A DNA stretch of 64,000 nt from Paenibacillus sp. HW567 (GCF_000374185.1 NZ_KB910518.1:4388530-4452529); one strand, 5' to 3'; counted from the stretch's first letter, positions 26,912-35,987 are shown. Program-made: numbers and translations. Notes: generated by a model from the letters alone, not told the origin.

Positions 26912-26977
26912 GTGACCAGTGCTATACGCCTGTCGAATCCTCACTCTGCCCGGAAAGGAATGGCTATTCATCCGTGA
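26912..26977 (+). CDS. 21-codon upstream frame coupled to glycosyltransferase
   Basis: GTG start after GAGAGGAGAGC; TGA overlaps the GTG of the glycosyltransferase (GTGA). The large gene has no ribosome site at normal distance, so its translation may depend on ribosomes finishing this short frame. Peptide VTSAIRLSNPHSARKGMAIHP has no recognised family. Confidence 0.4.
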   Translation: MTSAIRLSNPHSARKGMAIHP

Positions 26978-28878
26978 ACAAGAGAATATTGATCGCCAGC
27001 CCAATTAATCAAAAGCCCGATATTTTACGCTATTTTCTGGAGTCGCTAAACCTGCTGGACAAGACACAATTGCTTGTTGATTTTCTGTTTGTTGATGACA
27101 ACGAGGAGGAAGAGCCGCGGAAGCTGCTGGAGGACTTTCAGCGCAGTCAGCCTGTCACCTTGTGGCGCAATCCGTCTGAATCGGCCTACCGGCGGGATGA
27201 GAACACCCATTATTGGACACACGGGCTGACGGAAAAAGTAGGGAGAATGAAGGACGCCATCATTGAATATGCGTTAAAAGAAAGCTACGAAGCACTATTT
27301 CTGGTGGACTCCGACCTGCTGCTTCATCCCAACACGCTGCAGCGGTTGCTGGGTGAGAAGAAAGAGATCATCTCCAATATCTTCTGGACCCGCTGGCAGC
27401 CGGGAACGGCTCCACTGCCTCAGGTATGGATGATGGACGAGTATTTATTTTATCAGAAAACAGACCGCGGTCATGATGACGAGGAGGCCACCCGAAAGAC
27501 CTCACTTTTTCTTGAACAAATGCGTACACCGGGTGTCTATGAGGTTGGCGGGCTAGGTGCATGTACGCTGATCAGCCGAGATGCCATGGAACAAGGTGTC
27601 CGTTTTCACCGTCTGCCCAATCTCTCCTTCTGGGGAGAAGACCGGCATTTCAGCATCCGCTCGGCAGCGCTGGGCATCCCGCTTCATGTCGATACCCGAT
27701 ATCCGGCCTACCATATTTACCGCGAAACTGATTTGGAAGGAGCGGCCGCCTTCATGAAATCCGTGCAGGGCAGCCGCGGGGCCAAGCCTATCACGATCAG
27801 CTTATGCATGATTGTAAGAGACGAAGAGGAGGCGCTTCCCCAATGCCTGGTCTCTGCGCAGGGTATCGCCGACGAGATAATTATTGTCGATACCGGTTCC
27901 ACGGACCGGACTAAGGAAGCAGCAGGGGCTTTTACAGACCTTATTTACGATTACGAATGGAATGATGATTTTGCCGCTGCGCGGAATTTCGCATTCAGCA
28001 AAGCAACCAAGGATTATATTCTGTGGCTGGACGCGGACGATAAATTCCGGGAGGAGGACCGCCTGGCCTTCATTTCATTAAAGGCAAAGCTGCTCCCGGA
28101 GGTTGACAGCGTAATGATGTATTACAACCTGGTTCTGGATGAAAAGGGGCTCCCAACCTCCCGTCTGAAACGAAATCGTCTCGTCAAGCGCACTCAGCAA
28201 TACCGGTGGATCGGGGCAGTTCATGAATATCTGGAGGTCAGCGGCCATATTGAACAAAGCGAGATTGCCGTCACACATGCGAAAAACAAAGCGCACACCG
28301 ACCGGAACCTGCGCATCTACAGGTCGCGCGAGAAACAGGGAGAGGCATTCCCGCCGCGCGACCTGTACTACTATGCCAATGAGTTAAGGGACCATGCCAA
28401 GCCGGAGGAGGCTGTCATTATGTATGAACGATTTCTGGACACCCGGGCCGGCTGGATTGAAGATCAGATTGCCGCGTGCCGCAATCTCGCGGACTGTTAT
28501 ACCCAATTGCAACAGCGGGACAAAAGCCTGGGGGCCTTATACCGTTCAATGACATTAGACCTTCCAAGAGCAGAGGTCTGCTGCGACTTGGGCGCGATTT
28601 TTATGGGAGAGGATCGTTTCCATCAAGCCATTTACTGGTTCGAGGCTGCGGCGGGCCTGGGAGATCCCCCGAAGTCGGGAGCGTTAGTCGATCAAGCTAG
28701 CTGGACCTGGCTGCCCTACCTTCAGCTCTGTGTCTGCTATGACCGTTTGGGACAGATTCAAAAAGCCCATGAGTGCAACGAACGCGCACTTGCGTTATGC
28801 CCGGATCATCCGAGCATGCTGTTCAACCGGAAGTATTTTCAGGAGCGGCTGAAGGATACGGGCAGACCGGAAGAATAA
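26974..28878 (+). CDS. Two-domain glycosyltransferase with TPR tail
   Basis: 634 aa, GTG start. N-terminal part (about 1-260) is a GT-A-like fold (RILIASPINQKPDILRYFLE; ALFLVDSDLLLHP with a DxD-type motif; NLSFWGEDRHFSIRS). A second, classical GT2 domain starts near 272 (ISLCMIVRDEEEALPQCL, IIIVDTGSTDRT, ILWLDADDKF), followed by TPR-like helices to the end. The GT2-TPR half is paralogous to the 23089 gene. Two catalytic domains could add successive sugars to collagen-like spore proteins. Acceptor and sugar are inferred. Confidence 0.85.
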   Translation: MNKRILIASPINQKPDILRYFLESLNLLDKTQLLVDFLFVDDNEEEEPRKLLEDFQRSQPVTLWRNPSESAYRRDENTHYWTHGLTEKVGRMKDAIIEYALKESYEALFLVDSDLLLHPNTLQRLLGEKKEIISNIFWTRWQPGTAPLPQVWMMDEYLFYQKTDRGHDDEEATRKTSLFLEQMRTPGVYEVGGLGACTLISRDAMEQGVRFHRLPNLSFWGEDRHFSIRSAALGIPLHVDTRYPAYHIYRETDLEGAAAFMKSVQGSRGAKPITISLCMIVRDEEEALPQCLVSAQGIADEIIIVDTGSTDRTKEAAGAFTDLIYDYEWNDDFAAARNFAFSKATKDYILWLDADDKFREEDRLAFISLKAKLLPEVDSVMMYYNLVLDEKGLPTSRLKRNRLVKRTQQYRWIGAVHEYLEVSGHIEQSEIAVTHAKNKAHTDRNLRIYRSREKQGEAFPPRDLYYYANELRDHAKPEEAVIMYERFLDTRAGWIEDQIAACRNLADCYTQLQQRDKSLGALYRSMTLDLPRAEVCCDLGAIFMGEDRFHQAIYWFEAAAGLGDPPKSGALVDQASWTWLPYLQLCVCYDRLGQIQKAHECNERALALCPDHPSMLFNRKYFQERLKDTGRPEE

Positions 28879-28905
28879 GGCGCGGTAAACTCGCAGAACG
28901 ACAAA

Positions 28906-28955
28906 ATGCCAGGTACGCGGGACGTCCATTCATAAGCGTCCCCGTAACCCGGCAT
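28906..28955. terminator. Bidirectional terminator, GT / ABC importer convergence
   Basis: Long hairpin ATGCC-GGTACG-GGGACG pairing with CGTCCC-CGTAACC-GGCAT. On the minus strand it is followed by TTTTG; it lies between converging genes. Confidence 0.65.
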
Positions 28956-28972
28956 AATGAGGGTTTTGCCCT

Positions 28973-29851
28973 CTACCCCTTCAAAGCCCCTACCATAACA
29001 CCCTTCACAAAATATTTCTGCAAGAAAGGATACAAGCATAAAATAGGCGCCGTTGTTACAATGATGGCTGCGTACTTCAAGGTTTCTGCGACATCCCGGC
29101 TTTGAATCAAGGTTGTCGTTCCAATCATATTCGCATTGTCGTTCTCCAGAATAATGTTTCTGACGACTAATTGAATCGGGAACAGATCCTGATCCCGCAG
29201 GAAGATCATCGCATTGAACCAGCTATTCCAATGGCTTACGCCATAGTACAGAATCAGGACCGCTACGACCGGCATGGACAGAGGGATAAATATGCGGAAC
29301 AGAATCGTAAAGTGGCCCGCCCCATCCAGGAAAGCCGACTCTTCCAGCTCTTTCGGAATGGACGTGAAATAGGTACGCATAATAATCAGGTTAAACGTAC
29401 TGACGGCGGTTGGCAGAATTAGCGACCATAACGAATCCAGCAACCCATAGGATTTGACGATCAGGAAGAAGGGAACCAGTCCGCCCTGAAAAAACATCGT
29501 AAAGACGATAAAGAACATTATCGGCTTCTGCAGCAGCAGGCCTTCCCGTGAGAGAAAATACGCCCCTAGTGAAGTCAGCGTCATATTCAGGGTTAGACCT
29601 ACGATCAGAATGAAGAAGGTATTCTTGAATCCATTCAATATGACCGGGTTGTTCAAGACCGCTTTGTACCCTTCCAGGGAAAAGCCTTGGGGCCATAACA
29701 GAATGCCGTTATGCGCAATCAGCCTGTTCCCCTCACTTAATGAGGAGAACAAGATATAGAGCATCGGATACAACGTCAGAATGATTAGCACTACCATAAT
29801 CAGATTGTTAACAATATCAAAGATGCGTTCGCTGAGTGAGGTTTTTATCAT
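28973..29851 (-). CDS. Carbohydrate ABC importer permease, YtcP/LplC type
   Basis: 292 aa from ATG 29851 (AAGGAG 9 nt upstream). Six membrane helices; the EAA-loop segment KELEESAFLDGAGHFTILFRIFIPLSMP is canonical for CUT1 inner-membrane permeases. Third gene of a binding protein-permease-permease operon. In Paenibacillus aldouronate loci the same trio imports methylglucuronic-acid-substituted xylooligosaccharides; neighbouring GH67/GH52/uxu genes support this substrate. No ATPase is encoded here, as usual for systems sharing MsmX-type ATPases. Confidence 0.9.
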   Translation of the reverse strand: MIKTSLSERIFDIVNNLIMVVLIILTLYPMLYILFSSLSEGNRLIAHNGILLWPQGFSLEGYKAVLNNPVILNGFKNTFFILIVGLTLNMTLTSLGAYFLSREGLLLQKPIMFFIVFTMFFQGGLVPFFLIVKSYGLLDSLWSLILPTAVSTFNLIIMRTYFTSIPKELEESAFLDGAGHFTILFRIFIPLSMPVVAVLILYYGVSHWNSWFNAMIFLRDQDLFPIQLVVRNIILENDNANMIGTTTLIQSRDVAETLKYAAIIVTTAPILCLYPFLQKYFVKGVMVGALKG

Positions 29852-29864
29852 TATATTCAACTCC

Positions 29865-30773
29865 TTACCAAAGGCTATTTTTACTCGTCCGCTTACTGAA
29901 ATAATTGGCCAGGAGCAATATTCCAAAGTTAATGACTGAATTAAACAAGCCAACAGCCGCACTGTAGCCGTAGTTGAACTCCAGAATCCCCTTGCGGTAG
30001 ACGAAGGTCGATATTACATCGGCTGTCTCGTAAATACTGGCGCTGTAGAGCAGAATAATCTTCTCGAACCCGACATTCATGATGTTGCCAAGAGCCAGAA
30101 TCAGCATGATCATAATGGTCGGCAATATGCCTGGCAGCGTAATATGGCGGATCTGCTGCAGCTTGCTGGCACCGTCAATTTTGGCCGCTTCATACTGCTG
30201 CTGGTCAATCCCCGAGATGGCCGCCAGATAAATGATCGTTCCCCAACCAATTTGCTGCCAGATTTCACTGATAATATAGATGGGCCGGAATGCCTCGGGC
30301 TGCTGAAGAAATGAGGTGCGCGTACCGCCAAAAAAAGCCACCAAATCATTAAAGAGACCGTCTGACAGTGTAAAGTAGCGGATAATCCCAGCCACTACAA
30401 CGAGTGTTATGAAATGGGGCATATACGTGATGGTTTGGGTAAGCCGCCGGAACAAAGGGCTTTTCAGCTCGTTTAACAGCAGAGCTAATATAATCGGCGC
30501 CGGAAATCCGAATAACAAATTAAAAAAGCTGAGCAGAATTGTGTTTTTGATCACCCGAAAAAAATAAATGCTTGAGAAAAACTCTTCAAAATGCTTGAGT
30601 CCCACCCAGTCGCTTCCAAGTATTCCCTTCGACGGGATGTACTGCTTGAAGGCAATAATCGCCCCGTACATAGGCACATATTGAAACATAACATAGTAGA
30701 TAATTACAGGAAGAATCATTAGATACAGCCACTTGTTGCGGAGCAGATCTTTCCCGAGCTTTGTTTTGAGCAT
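29865..30773 (-). CDS. Carbohydrate ABC importer permease, LplB type
   Basis: 302 aa from ATG 30773, after GGAGAGGAGAG. N-terminal WLYLMILPVIIYYVMFQYVPMYG and EAA loop QQYEAAKIDGASKLQQIRHITLPG are typical of LplB-like permeases. Pairs with the 28973 permease, 13 bp downstream. Probably imports aldouronates. Confidence 0.9.
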   Translation of the reverse strand: MLKTKLGKDLLRNKWLYLMILPVIIYYVMFQYVPMYGAIIAFKQYIPSKGILGSDWVGLKHFEEFFSSIYFFRVIKNTILLSFFNLLFGFPAPIILALLLNELKSPLFRRLTQTITYMPHFITLVVVAGIIRYFTLSDGLFNDLVAFFGGTRTSFLQQPEAFRPIYIISEIWQQIGWGTIIYLAAISGIDQQQYEAAKIDGASKLQQIRHITLPGILPTIMIMLILALGNIMNVGFEKIILLYSASIYETADVISTFVYRKGILEFNYGYSAAVGLFNSVINFGILLLANYFSKRTSKNSLW

Positions 30774-30804
30774 GAGTGTCTCTCCTCTCCTTTTGTCCCT
30801 GTTC

Positions 30805-30846
30805 AAAAATCAGGAGCCGCCGTTTCTTCCTCTCTAGGACGGCTCC
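30805..30846 (-). terminator. Intercistronic hairpin between binding protein and permeases
   Basis: Minus strand: GGAGCCGTCC/CGGCGGCTCC stem followed by TGATTTTTG, placed 14 nt after the binding-protein stop and before the permeases. A leaky terminator here would give more binding protein than permease. Confidence 0.6.
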
Positions 30847-30860
30847 ATGCTGCCGCTAGC

Positions 30861-32477
30861 TTAACGTTTCAGATAACGCTCGTAGGCGGCCTGCTGGATT
30901 TCGAGCACTCTTTCGATCCCCAGGTCTTTCATTTGCTGAACATATTTATCGTAGTTATCTGCTGATTCGGTGCCCAGAATGATCTTCAGCTCTGCTTCCT
31001 TCACCAGCGCATTGATATCATTCATAATGCTGCTCATCTCATCGGCTTCTTCGGCAGTTGGTGTAATCGGCGGAAGCAGATGGGCTTCATGATTTGTTTT
31101 TTTCCACACTCCAAGGGCTTCTGCAGTCTGCGGATATTTGGACGGCAAATTGTTATCCTGCTGAATCATCGGGAAGTTGGTGCCGTGAGAGTACTTCATC
31201 ATGACTTGGTCGCTGCCCAGCTTTTCCGGGTTGTTGACAACGAGGTCGGTATACACCGGCTTGTCATTTTCCAGCTTGTAGGTGATCCCTTCAATCCCAA
31301 AGGTATTCAGCATGCTGCCTTCCTTGGAATAAGCGTAGTCCAGCCAGCGCACCGCAGCTTCAGGATTTTTGGCAGTGGCAGAGATCGCTGCAGAGCTGGT
31401 GCCTGCATAGGCGTTGTCGAGCTGGCCGAACTCCGGCAGTGTTCCTTTAGCCGCAGACGGATAAGGCGCTGCAACAAAATTGGCCTTAGGATCAGTCTCC
31501 TGCGCGGCCGCATTGTACTTCTCAATGTAGAACTGCCAGCCTATCGTTGCGCCACTGTCGCCGGAGGACATTTTCTTATCTACAGTTGCCGAATCAATAG
31601 AAGCGAAATCCTTGTCAATCAGGCCTTCCTTGTACCACTGGCTCATCGTTTTCAAATAGTCTTTATATTTAGGCTCCATGTAGCCGTATACTACCTTGCC
31701 GTCGTTGACATAGAAATTGCCCATTACCCCAAAGGCTCCGGCAAATCCGCCGGTCCGTTCCCCCAGGAACATCGTCCGGAAGGTTACAGGCGAGCTGGCA
31801 TTTTTCTTTTCTTTAAAAGCCTTCAGCACCGTATGCCAGTCATCAATGGTCTCAGGCATATTCAGCTTCAGTTCATCAAGCCAATCCTTGCGGATGATCG
31901 GGCCTCCGTATACACGGCCTGCTTCAGAACGGATGAACGGAAAGGCGTAGTACGTGCCATCGTCTGTTTTGATCATTTTGTCGATATCGGGATTATCCTG
32001 GAGCGTCTTCTTCAGGTTAGGCGCATACTTGTCAATCAGATCATTGAGCTTCAGAATATATCCCTGCTCTACCGCTCTGTCCGGTCCGCCCGGATATTGG
32101 AGCCACGTATTCAAAAAGATATCCGGCAGCTCGCCCGAAGCAAGCAGCAGGCTGAATTTCTGGTCAGTCATCGGGGTTCCGCCGAGATGCTTAATCGTGA
32201 TTCCTGTCCGTTTTGCATATTCTTCATCAATAGGCAAGGTCTCCGGGGTTCCGCCTAACTGCTCGTTCATGAACGTAAGCTCAACATTTCCCGGCATAGG
32301 ATAGGTAAATTCCGAGCTGGCCGCATTGGTATTGTTACTGGTATTGGCGTTGGTGCTAGAAGCGCTTTCATTATTGCCGTTGCTTGAGTTGCTGCTGCAG
32401 CCGGCAGCGAGCATAGTCAGACCCAGTAGAAGAATGGCGGGCTTATGAATTCCTTTTCTCTGCAACCACTTTTTCAA
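30861..32477 (-). CDS. Extracellular sugar-binding lipoprotein, LplA type
   Basis: 538 aa from TTG 32477, chosen since GGAGGT lies 7 nt upstream and the product starts KKWLQRKGIHKP followed by a hydrophobic stretch and lipobox LAAGC. A Ser/Asn/Thr-rich linker follows, then a family 1 solute-binding fold (length about 540 is usual for LplA). Lipid-anchored receptor of the oligosaccharide importer; likely ligand is methylglucuronoxylo-oligosaccharide from locus context. Confidence 0.9.
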   Translation of the reverse strand: MKKWLQRKGIHKPAILLLGLTMLAAGCSSNSSNGNNESASSTNANTSNNTNAASSEFTYPMPGNVELTFMNEQLGGTPETLPIDEEYAKRTGITIKHLGGTPMTDQKFSLLLASGELPDIFLNTWLQYPGGPDRAVEQGYILKLNDLIDKYAPNLKKTLQDNPDIDKMIKTDDGTYYAFPFIRSEAGRVYGGPIIRKDWLDELKLNMPETIDDWHTVLKAFKEKKNASSPVTFRTMFLGERTGGFAGAFGVMGNFYVNDGKVVYGYMEPKYKDYLKTMSQWYKEGLIDKDFASIDSATVDKKMSSGDSGATIGWQFYIEKYNAAAQETDPKANFVAAPYPSAAKGTLPEFGQLDNAYAGTSSAAISATAKNPEAAVRWLDYAYSKEGSMLNTFGIEGITYKLENDKPVYTDLVVNNPEKLGSDQVMMKYSHGTNFPMIQQDNNLPSKYPQTAEALGVWKKTNHEAHLLPPITPTAEEADEMSSIMNDINALVKEAELKIILGTESADNYDKYVQQMKDLGIERVLEIQQAAYERYLKR

Positions 32478-32557
32478 AATAACGACCTCCAATTTGTTTT
32501 TTATGATGATGCTTAAGGCTTGCCCTCACAATGTAATTCATTCTCTCCTCTATAACA

Positions 32558-32588
32558 ATCATCAATAAGAGGAATCCATCGTCAATAA
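32558..32588. promoter_or_regulatory. Direct repeat upstream of LplA gene, candidate AraC-activator site
   Basis: ATCATCAATAA (32558-32568) and ATCGTCAATAA (32578-32588), 20 bp apart, about 80-110 bp before the binding-protein start. Two turns of helix spacing fits AraC-family activators such as the product of the adjacent gene. Confidence 0.4.
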
Positions 32589-32590
32589 AA

Positions 32591-32625
32591 GAAAAGAAGG
32601 CCAGGCCTGAATTTCCCCGGTCTTC
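32591..32625 (-). terminator. Terminator after Cache-AraC regulator
   Basis: Minus strand GAAGACCGGG/CCTGGCCTTC stem (one mismatch, one G-U) followed by TTTTCTTTT, 28 bp after the regulator stop. Confidence 0.65.
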
Positions 32626-32653
32626 CTTGTCCCAAATTGAAGATTGATATCGG

Positions 32654-34933
32654 TTATTGAATATTCTTGAATTTCCCAGGTGTCAGCCCCTCATACTTCT
32701 TGAATACGCGGATGAACGCATTGCTGCTGGAGAAGCCGGATTTCATGGAGGTTTCTTCAATACTTACACCCTGACCCAGAAGAATTTTGGCTTTGGAAAT
32801 GCGGGTCTGATTGATAAAATCATACAATCCCTGTCCCCTCTGTTCTTTGAACAGCCGGGACACATATTGCGCATTAATTCCGAATTCTGCACCAATCATG
32901 GACACACTCAGATTAAGATCCATATAGTTCTGCTCTATATAAGCTGAGACTTGTTCTCCAATGCCGGGACTTGATAAGAGCGATTTCTTCTCATTAATCC
33001 GGCTGCAGGCCGTTTCCAGAATCAGCATAAGCTCTGTGCGGAACCCCGCTCTGGTAGTGCAGGCCAGCAGATGCTTCAAAGGACGCCACTTCTCCCCTTG
33101 CTGCTCTTGTCTGGTTGCTGCCGGTGCTGATTTCATTATGGAGCTTGCCAGGTCAATCATCGAATATTTCAGAAGCTCAATGGAAGACTGGCTGCTGAAC
33201 AGCGATTCCAGAATTTCATCCATCATTTCGGTCGCTTTCGCAAGCTCTCCGGTCTTCACCACGTTCATGAACGCAAGCTCATTATTAATGGAAAAAGAAT
33301 AATCCTCGTCAATCGGCTCAATATCCTCATACCAGATAGATACATTCTCCTCCAGAAGAAGTCTGTATTCCTGGGCATCGAGAGCCTGCAAATACGCCTG
33401 ATGCATGCCGGCAAGCCCAAGCTGGCAGCCGCTGCCCGCCATGACCACCTGCAGCCGGTAGCGCTGTTCGATGAATTCCACCGTTTTGGCGAGCGCTTCC
33501 TCCAGATCCTCCTTCCAGAATTCCACACGCTCCGGATGGATATTGATGATTGCCGTCAGCATGCCGTCCATATCAGTGAAGCTTAGACAATGAAGCTCGC
33601 CGATATTGTCCATAATAATATTGGATACGATGAAATTGGACAGGTCGGCCGAAAGGCTGTTCTCCTCACGGGGCTGGATAAAAAACAGCAGTACCGCAAA
33701 GCTGTCAGACTTCCAGTTCAGATGATACAATTTGGAGACGTCTTGAACGGAGCCTCCTTCCTCCGCTTGCCCTTTGAGCATACGGGATAAATAGTAGGCC
33801 TGAATTACACGGAGCTGCTTATGCTGCCTGCTGTTCATATCATCGCGTTCCTTGAGCGCGGCCAGCGCATTTTCTCGGATGAAGGAGAATTCGTCCAGGG
33901 CCAGTCTGTGCTCCCTTTTCCCGGAAAAAACATTCACCAGCTCACGCACCGGATTATAATTTCTGCGCGCAAAGTAAATTATGACGGCTCCGCCAATGAG
34001 GAAGCAGACCAGAAGCCCCAGCAGATTCATATTGCGGAGTTCTCTTGCTTTCTCCCAGAATACTTTTGAAGGAAACACGCTGATATATCTCCAGTCGGAA
34101 GTGTCCGAGGTGACGTAAGAAACCATACTTTCTACTCCGTCAATCGTTAAAAAGGAAGTACCAAGCTCACCGGGCTCACCAGCCGTACCGGAAAAGACCG
34201 GGGCACTTGTATTCTTGTTGTTCCGAAACAAAATATGATTCTCCTGATCCAGAATATACACTCCACCCTTGTTCACCCAGTCAACATTATCCAGCATTTT
34301 TTGTACCGCATTACTGTTCAGCGGGATGAGCAAGGAGCTGCTTGAAGCACTTTGTTCGCTTATTTCCGCAAGGGACTTGATTAACAAAACCGTATCGCCT
34401 GACCGTTCAAATCTTATGGCAGAAATGGGCTTTTGTACACCGGCCGGGGCTTTCTTTACAATACTGAGCCAGTCCTGATAGCTGCCGGCAAACATAGCGC
34501 GATTGATGGAATAGAAGGTTTCTGTATTCGTGTAGGTCTCATCCGTAAGCACCATATCAAGCTTCCCGGAGTACAAATAGATTCCCTTGATAAATTCATT
34601 GGTCGATTTATATTTTCCCAGCTCCTGGCGGATTTTGTAGATTTGAAAGGATTCCTTCTTCTCCGTCAGCGGCGACATATTCAGAAATTTGTTGACATCG
34701 CTGTTGATTGACAGTTGCATGGCCAGCTTCTCCGCCTGGTTCACCTCACTGTCGACCATATATTTCACCTGCTTGAGCATGGCTTCGCTGGCCCGCTGAA
34801 TTTCATACTCCACAATTTGTTTAGTCTGCAGATAAATGATAGCGCTAACAATTAGAGGTATAAGCATAATTACCGCGTATGATACCATCCATTTAAACGC
34901 GATGCTCTTGCTGAACACAAACTTCTGCTTCAT
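32654..34933 (-). CDS. Membrane Cache-domain AraC-family regulator
   Basis: 759 aa from ATG 34933 (CTGGAGG upstream). Layout: TM helix near residue 15-35, extracellular Cache-like sensor (about 40-290), second TM (LLGLLVCFLIGGAVIIYFA, about 300), cytoplasmic linker, and C-terminal AraC double HTH ending SGFSSSNAFIRVFKKYEGLTPGKF. This one-component type commonly sits beside LplABC importers in Paenibacillus and senses extracellular sugar. Likely activator of the importer downstream and perhaps of the GH67/GH52 operon. Confidence 0.88.
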   Translation of the reverse strand: MKQKFVFSKSIAFKWMVSYAVIMLIPLIVSAIIYLQTKQIVEYEIQRASEAMLKQVKYMVDSEVNQAEKLAMQLSINSDVNKFLNMSPLTEKKESFQIYKIRQELGKYKSTNEFIKGIYLYSGKLDMVLTDETYTNTETFYSINRAMFAGSYQDWLSIVKKAPAGVQKPISAIRFERSGDTVLLIKSLAEISEQSASSSSLLIPLNSNAVQKMLDNVDWVNKGGVYILDQENHILFRNNKNTSAPVFSGTAGEPGELGTSFLTIDGVESMVSYVTSDTSDWRYISVFPSKVFWEKARELRNMNLLGLLVCFLIGGAVIIYFARRNYNPVRELVNVFSGKREHRLALDEFSFIRENALAALKERDDMNSRQHKQLRVIQAYYLSRMLKGQAEEGGSVQDVSKLYHLNWKSDSFAVLLFFIQPREENSLSADLSNFIVSNIIMDNIGELHCLSFTDMDGMLTAIINIHPERVEFWKEDLEEALAKTVEFIEQRYRLQVVMAGSGCQLGLAGMHQAYLQALDAQEYRLLLEENVSIWYEDIEPIDEDYSFSINNELAFMNVVKTGELAKATEMMDEILESLFSSQSSIELLKYSMIDLASSIMKSAPAATRQEQQGEKWRPLKHLLACTTRAGFRTELMLILETACSRINEKKSLLSSPGIGEQVSAYIEQNYMDLNLSVSMIGAEFGINAQYVSRLFKEQRGQGLYDFINQTRISKAKILLGQGVSIEETSMKSGFSSSNAFIRVFKKYEGLTPGKFKNIQ

Positions 34934-34963
34934 GGGTTGCCTCCAGTTCATAGAACGCTAAGA

Positions 34964-35005
34964 AGAAACGGCATTGCCGTCCCAATCGAGACGGCTTCCG
35001 TTTCT
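34964..35005 (-). terminator. Hairpin between Nif3-like gene and AraC regulator
   Basis: Minus strand AGAAACGG-GCCGTC with GACGGC-CCGTTTCT, followed by TCTTAG. It is 32 bp after the Nif3-like stop and ends about 30 nt before the regulator start, leaving no space for a separate promoter; partial readthrough from the GH operon may supply the regulator. Confidence 0.55.
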
Positions 35006-35036
35006 CCGAAAGTTGAATAATGATTGATAGCGTGAT

Positions 35037-35843
35037 TCACACGATCTGAAATACCGGGCGCTCGGCGACAAAATGCACGGGCAGACCCGGATACTGGAGC
35101 GCCAGTTGCTCTGCCAAATACTTCATCCCGGGAGCCTCACTCTCGGCATGACCGAGCATAATCAGTGCCTTGCTCCGGCCTTGATGCACCGCATCCCGCA
35201 CATACTCCGGAGTTTCCCACTCCGGTCCCTCCCCGGCGATAATGAGATCCAGATTGGCATCCTGGAAGAACGGAATCGCTACTCCTCCGCCTCCCCTGTA
35301 GCCCACTAGAATGCCCACCCGAGCACATGGCATGGGCAGCTCTCCTGCAACACGCACATAAGGGATTTGCAGCTTTCTTTTCACGTACCTGGCGATTTCT
35401 CCGACCTCCATCACCGGAAGTGTCACGATCGAGCCTTCACTCTGATGCTCAGTAACATAATCCAGCCATTCCAGTTCCCGGAGCAGCCCTTCTATGACCC
35501 CATCCGGCTTGAAGCGGTGCAGATAGTCATGGAACCGGTAAATGCCGATGCCCGAAGAAGTGATCAGGCTGTTCTTCTGCATAAATACAGGATCGTTCGC
35601 TCTCCAGGGCCACTGCTCCTGATGGCTGAAGTAGATGCCTTCATGCGTGATGATCAGGTTCGCCCCCAGATCAATCGCTTGCTCTACCACATATTGTGAA
35701 GCGGAAAATGCAGTCACAATGCCGCTGACCCCGAAGTCTGCCTTTCCCGGCTCCAGCCTATCCACTGTATGGTCGGGAGCTGCTATTCCGGCGGTCAGGC
35801 CGTCAATAATCTGTCCGAAGGATATGCCCATAATGCTACTCAT
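35037..35843 (-). CDS. Nif3-like dinuclear metal protein
   Basis: 268 aa. NIF3/DUF34 features: LGANLIITHEGIYFSHQEQW (metal-binding His/Glu loop, about 60-80), FHDYLHRFKPDGV, and C-terminal LIMLGHAESEAPGMKYLAEQ. The start lies inside the end of a 45-residue frame (8-nt overlap). Family function is unsettled (metal hydrolase or GTP cyclohydrolase-like claims exist). It is the last gene of the GH52-GH67 operon, an unusual place for it. Confidence 0.85.
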   Translation of the reverse strand: MSSIMGISFGQIIDGLTAGIAAPDHTVDRLEPGKADFGVSGIVTAFSASQYVVEQAIDLGANLIITHEGIYFSHQEQWPWRANDPVFMQKNSLITSSGIGIYRFHDYLHRFKPDGVIEGLLRELEWLDYVTEHQSEGSIVTLPVMEVGEIARYVKRKLQIPYVRVAGELPMPCARVGILVGYRGGGGVAIPFFQDANLDLIIAGEGPEWETPEYVRDAVHQGRSKALIMLGHAESEAPGMKYLAEQLALQYPGLPVHFVAERPVFQIV

Positions 35844-35973
35844 TTGCCGTCACCCCGCCCTGGAAAACCCGAAGCCGCTCAAGCCGAATTTTCCTAAATC
35901 CAGTCATACTCTCTGTTTTCATGAAGGCAGGAATTTTCTCTTCGTTCAAGAGAGCTTGTTGTCCTTGACTCAT
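35836..35973 (-). CDS. 45-residue unknown protein between GH67 and Nif3-like genes
   Basis: ATG after GAGGTGACTAGGC, stop overlapping the Nif3-like start by 8 nt (ATGAGTAG). It fills the otherwise empty gap. Product starts MSQGQQALLNEEKIPAFM and is basic in its second half (GFRKIRLERLRVF). No family recognised. A ribosome site plus coupling overlap argue for translation. Confidence 0.5.
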   Translation of the reverse strand: MSQGQQALLNEEKIPAFMKTESMTGFRKIRLERLRVFQGGVTANE

Positions 35974-35987
35974 GCCTAGTCACCTCT

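Noticed and set aside
23089..28878. Glycosyltransferases as part of the NRPS cluster
   Set aside because: They are 10 kb away, separated by sigK and transporters, and tied to collagen-like spore genes by position and promoters.
31080..32258. 392-residue plus-strand frame
   Set aside because: Antisense to the LplA-type gene, no ribosome site, no recognisable family; an artefact of codon bias.
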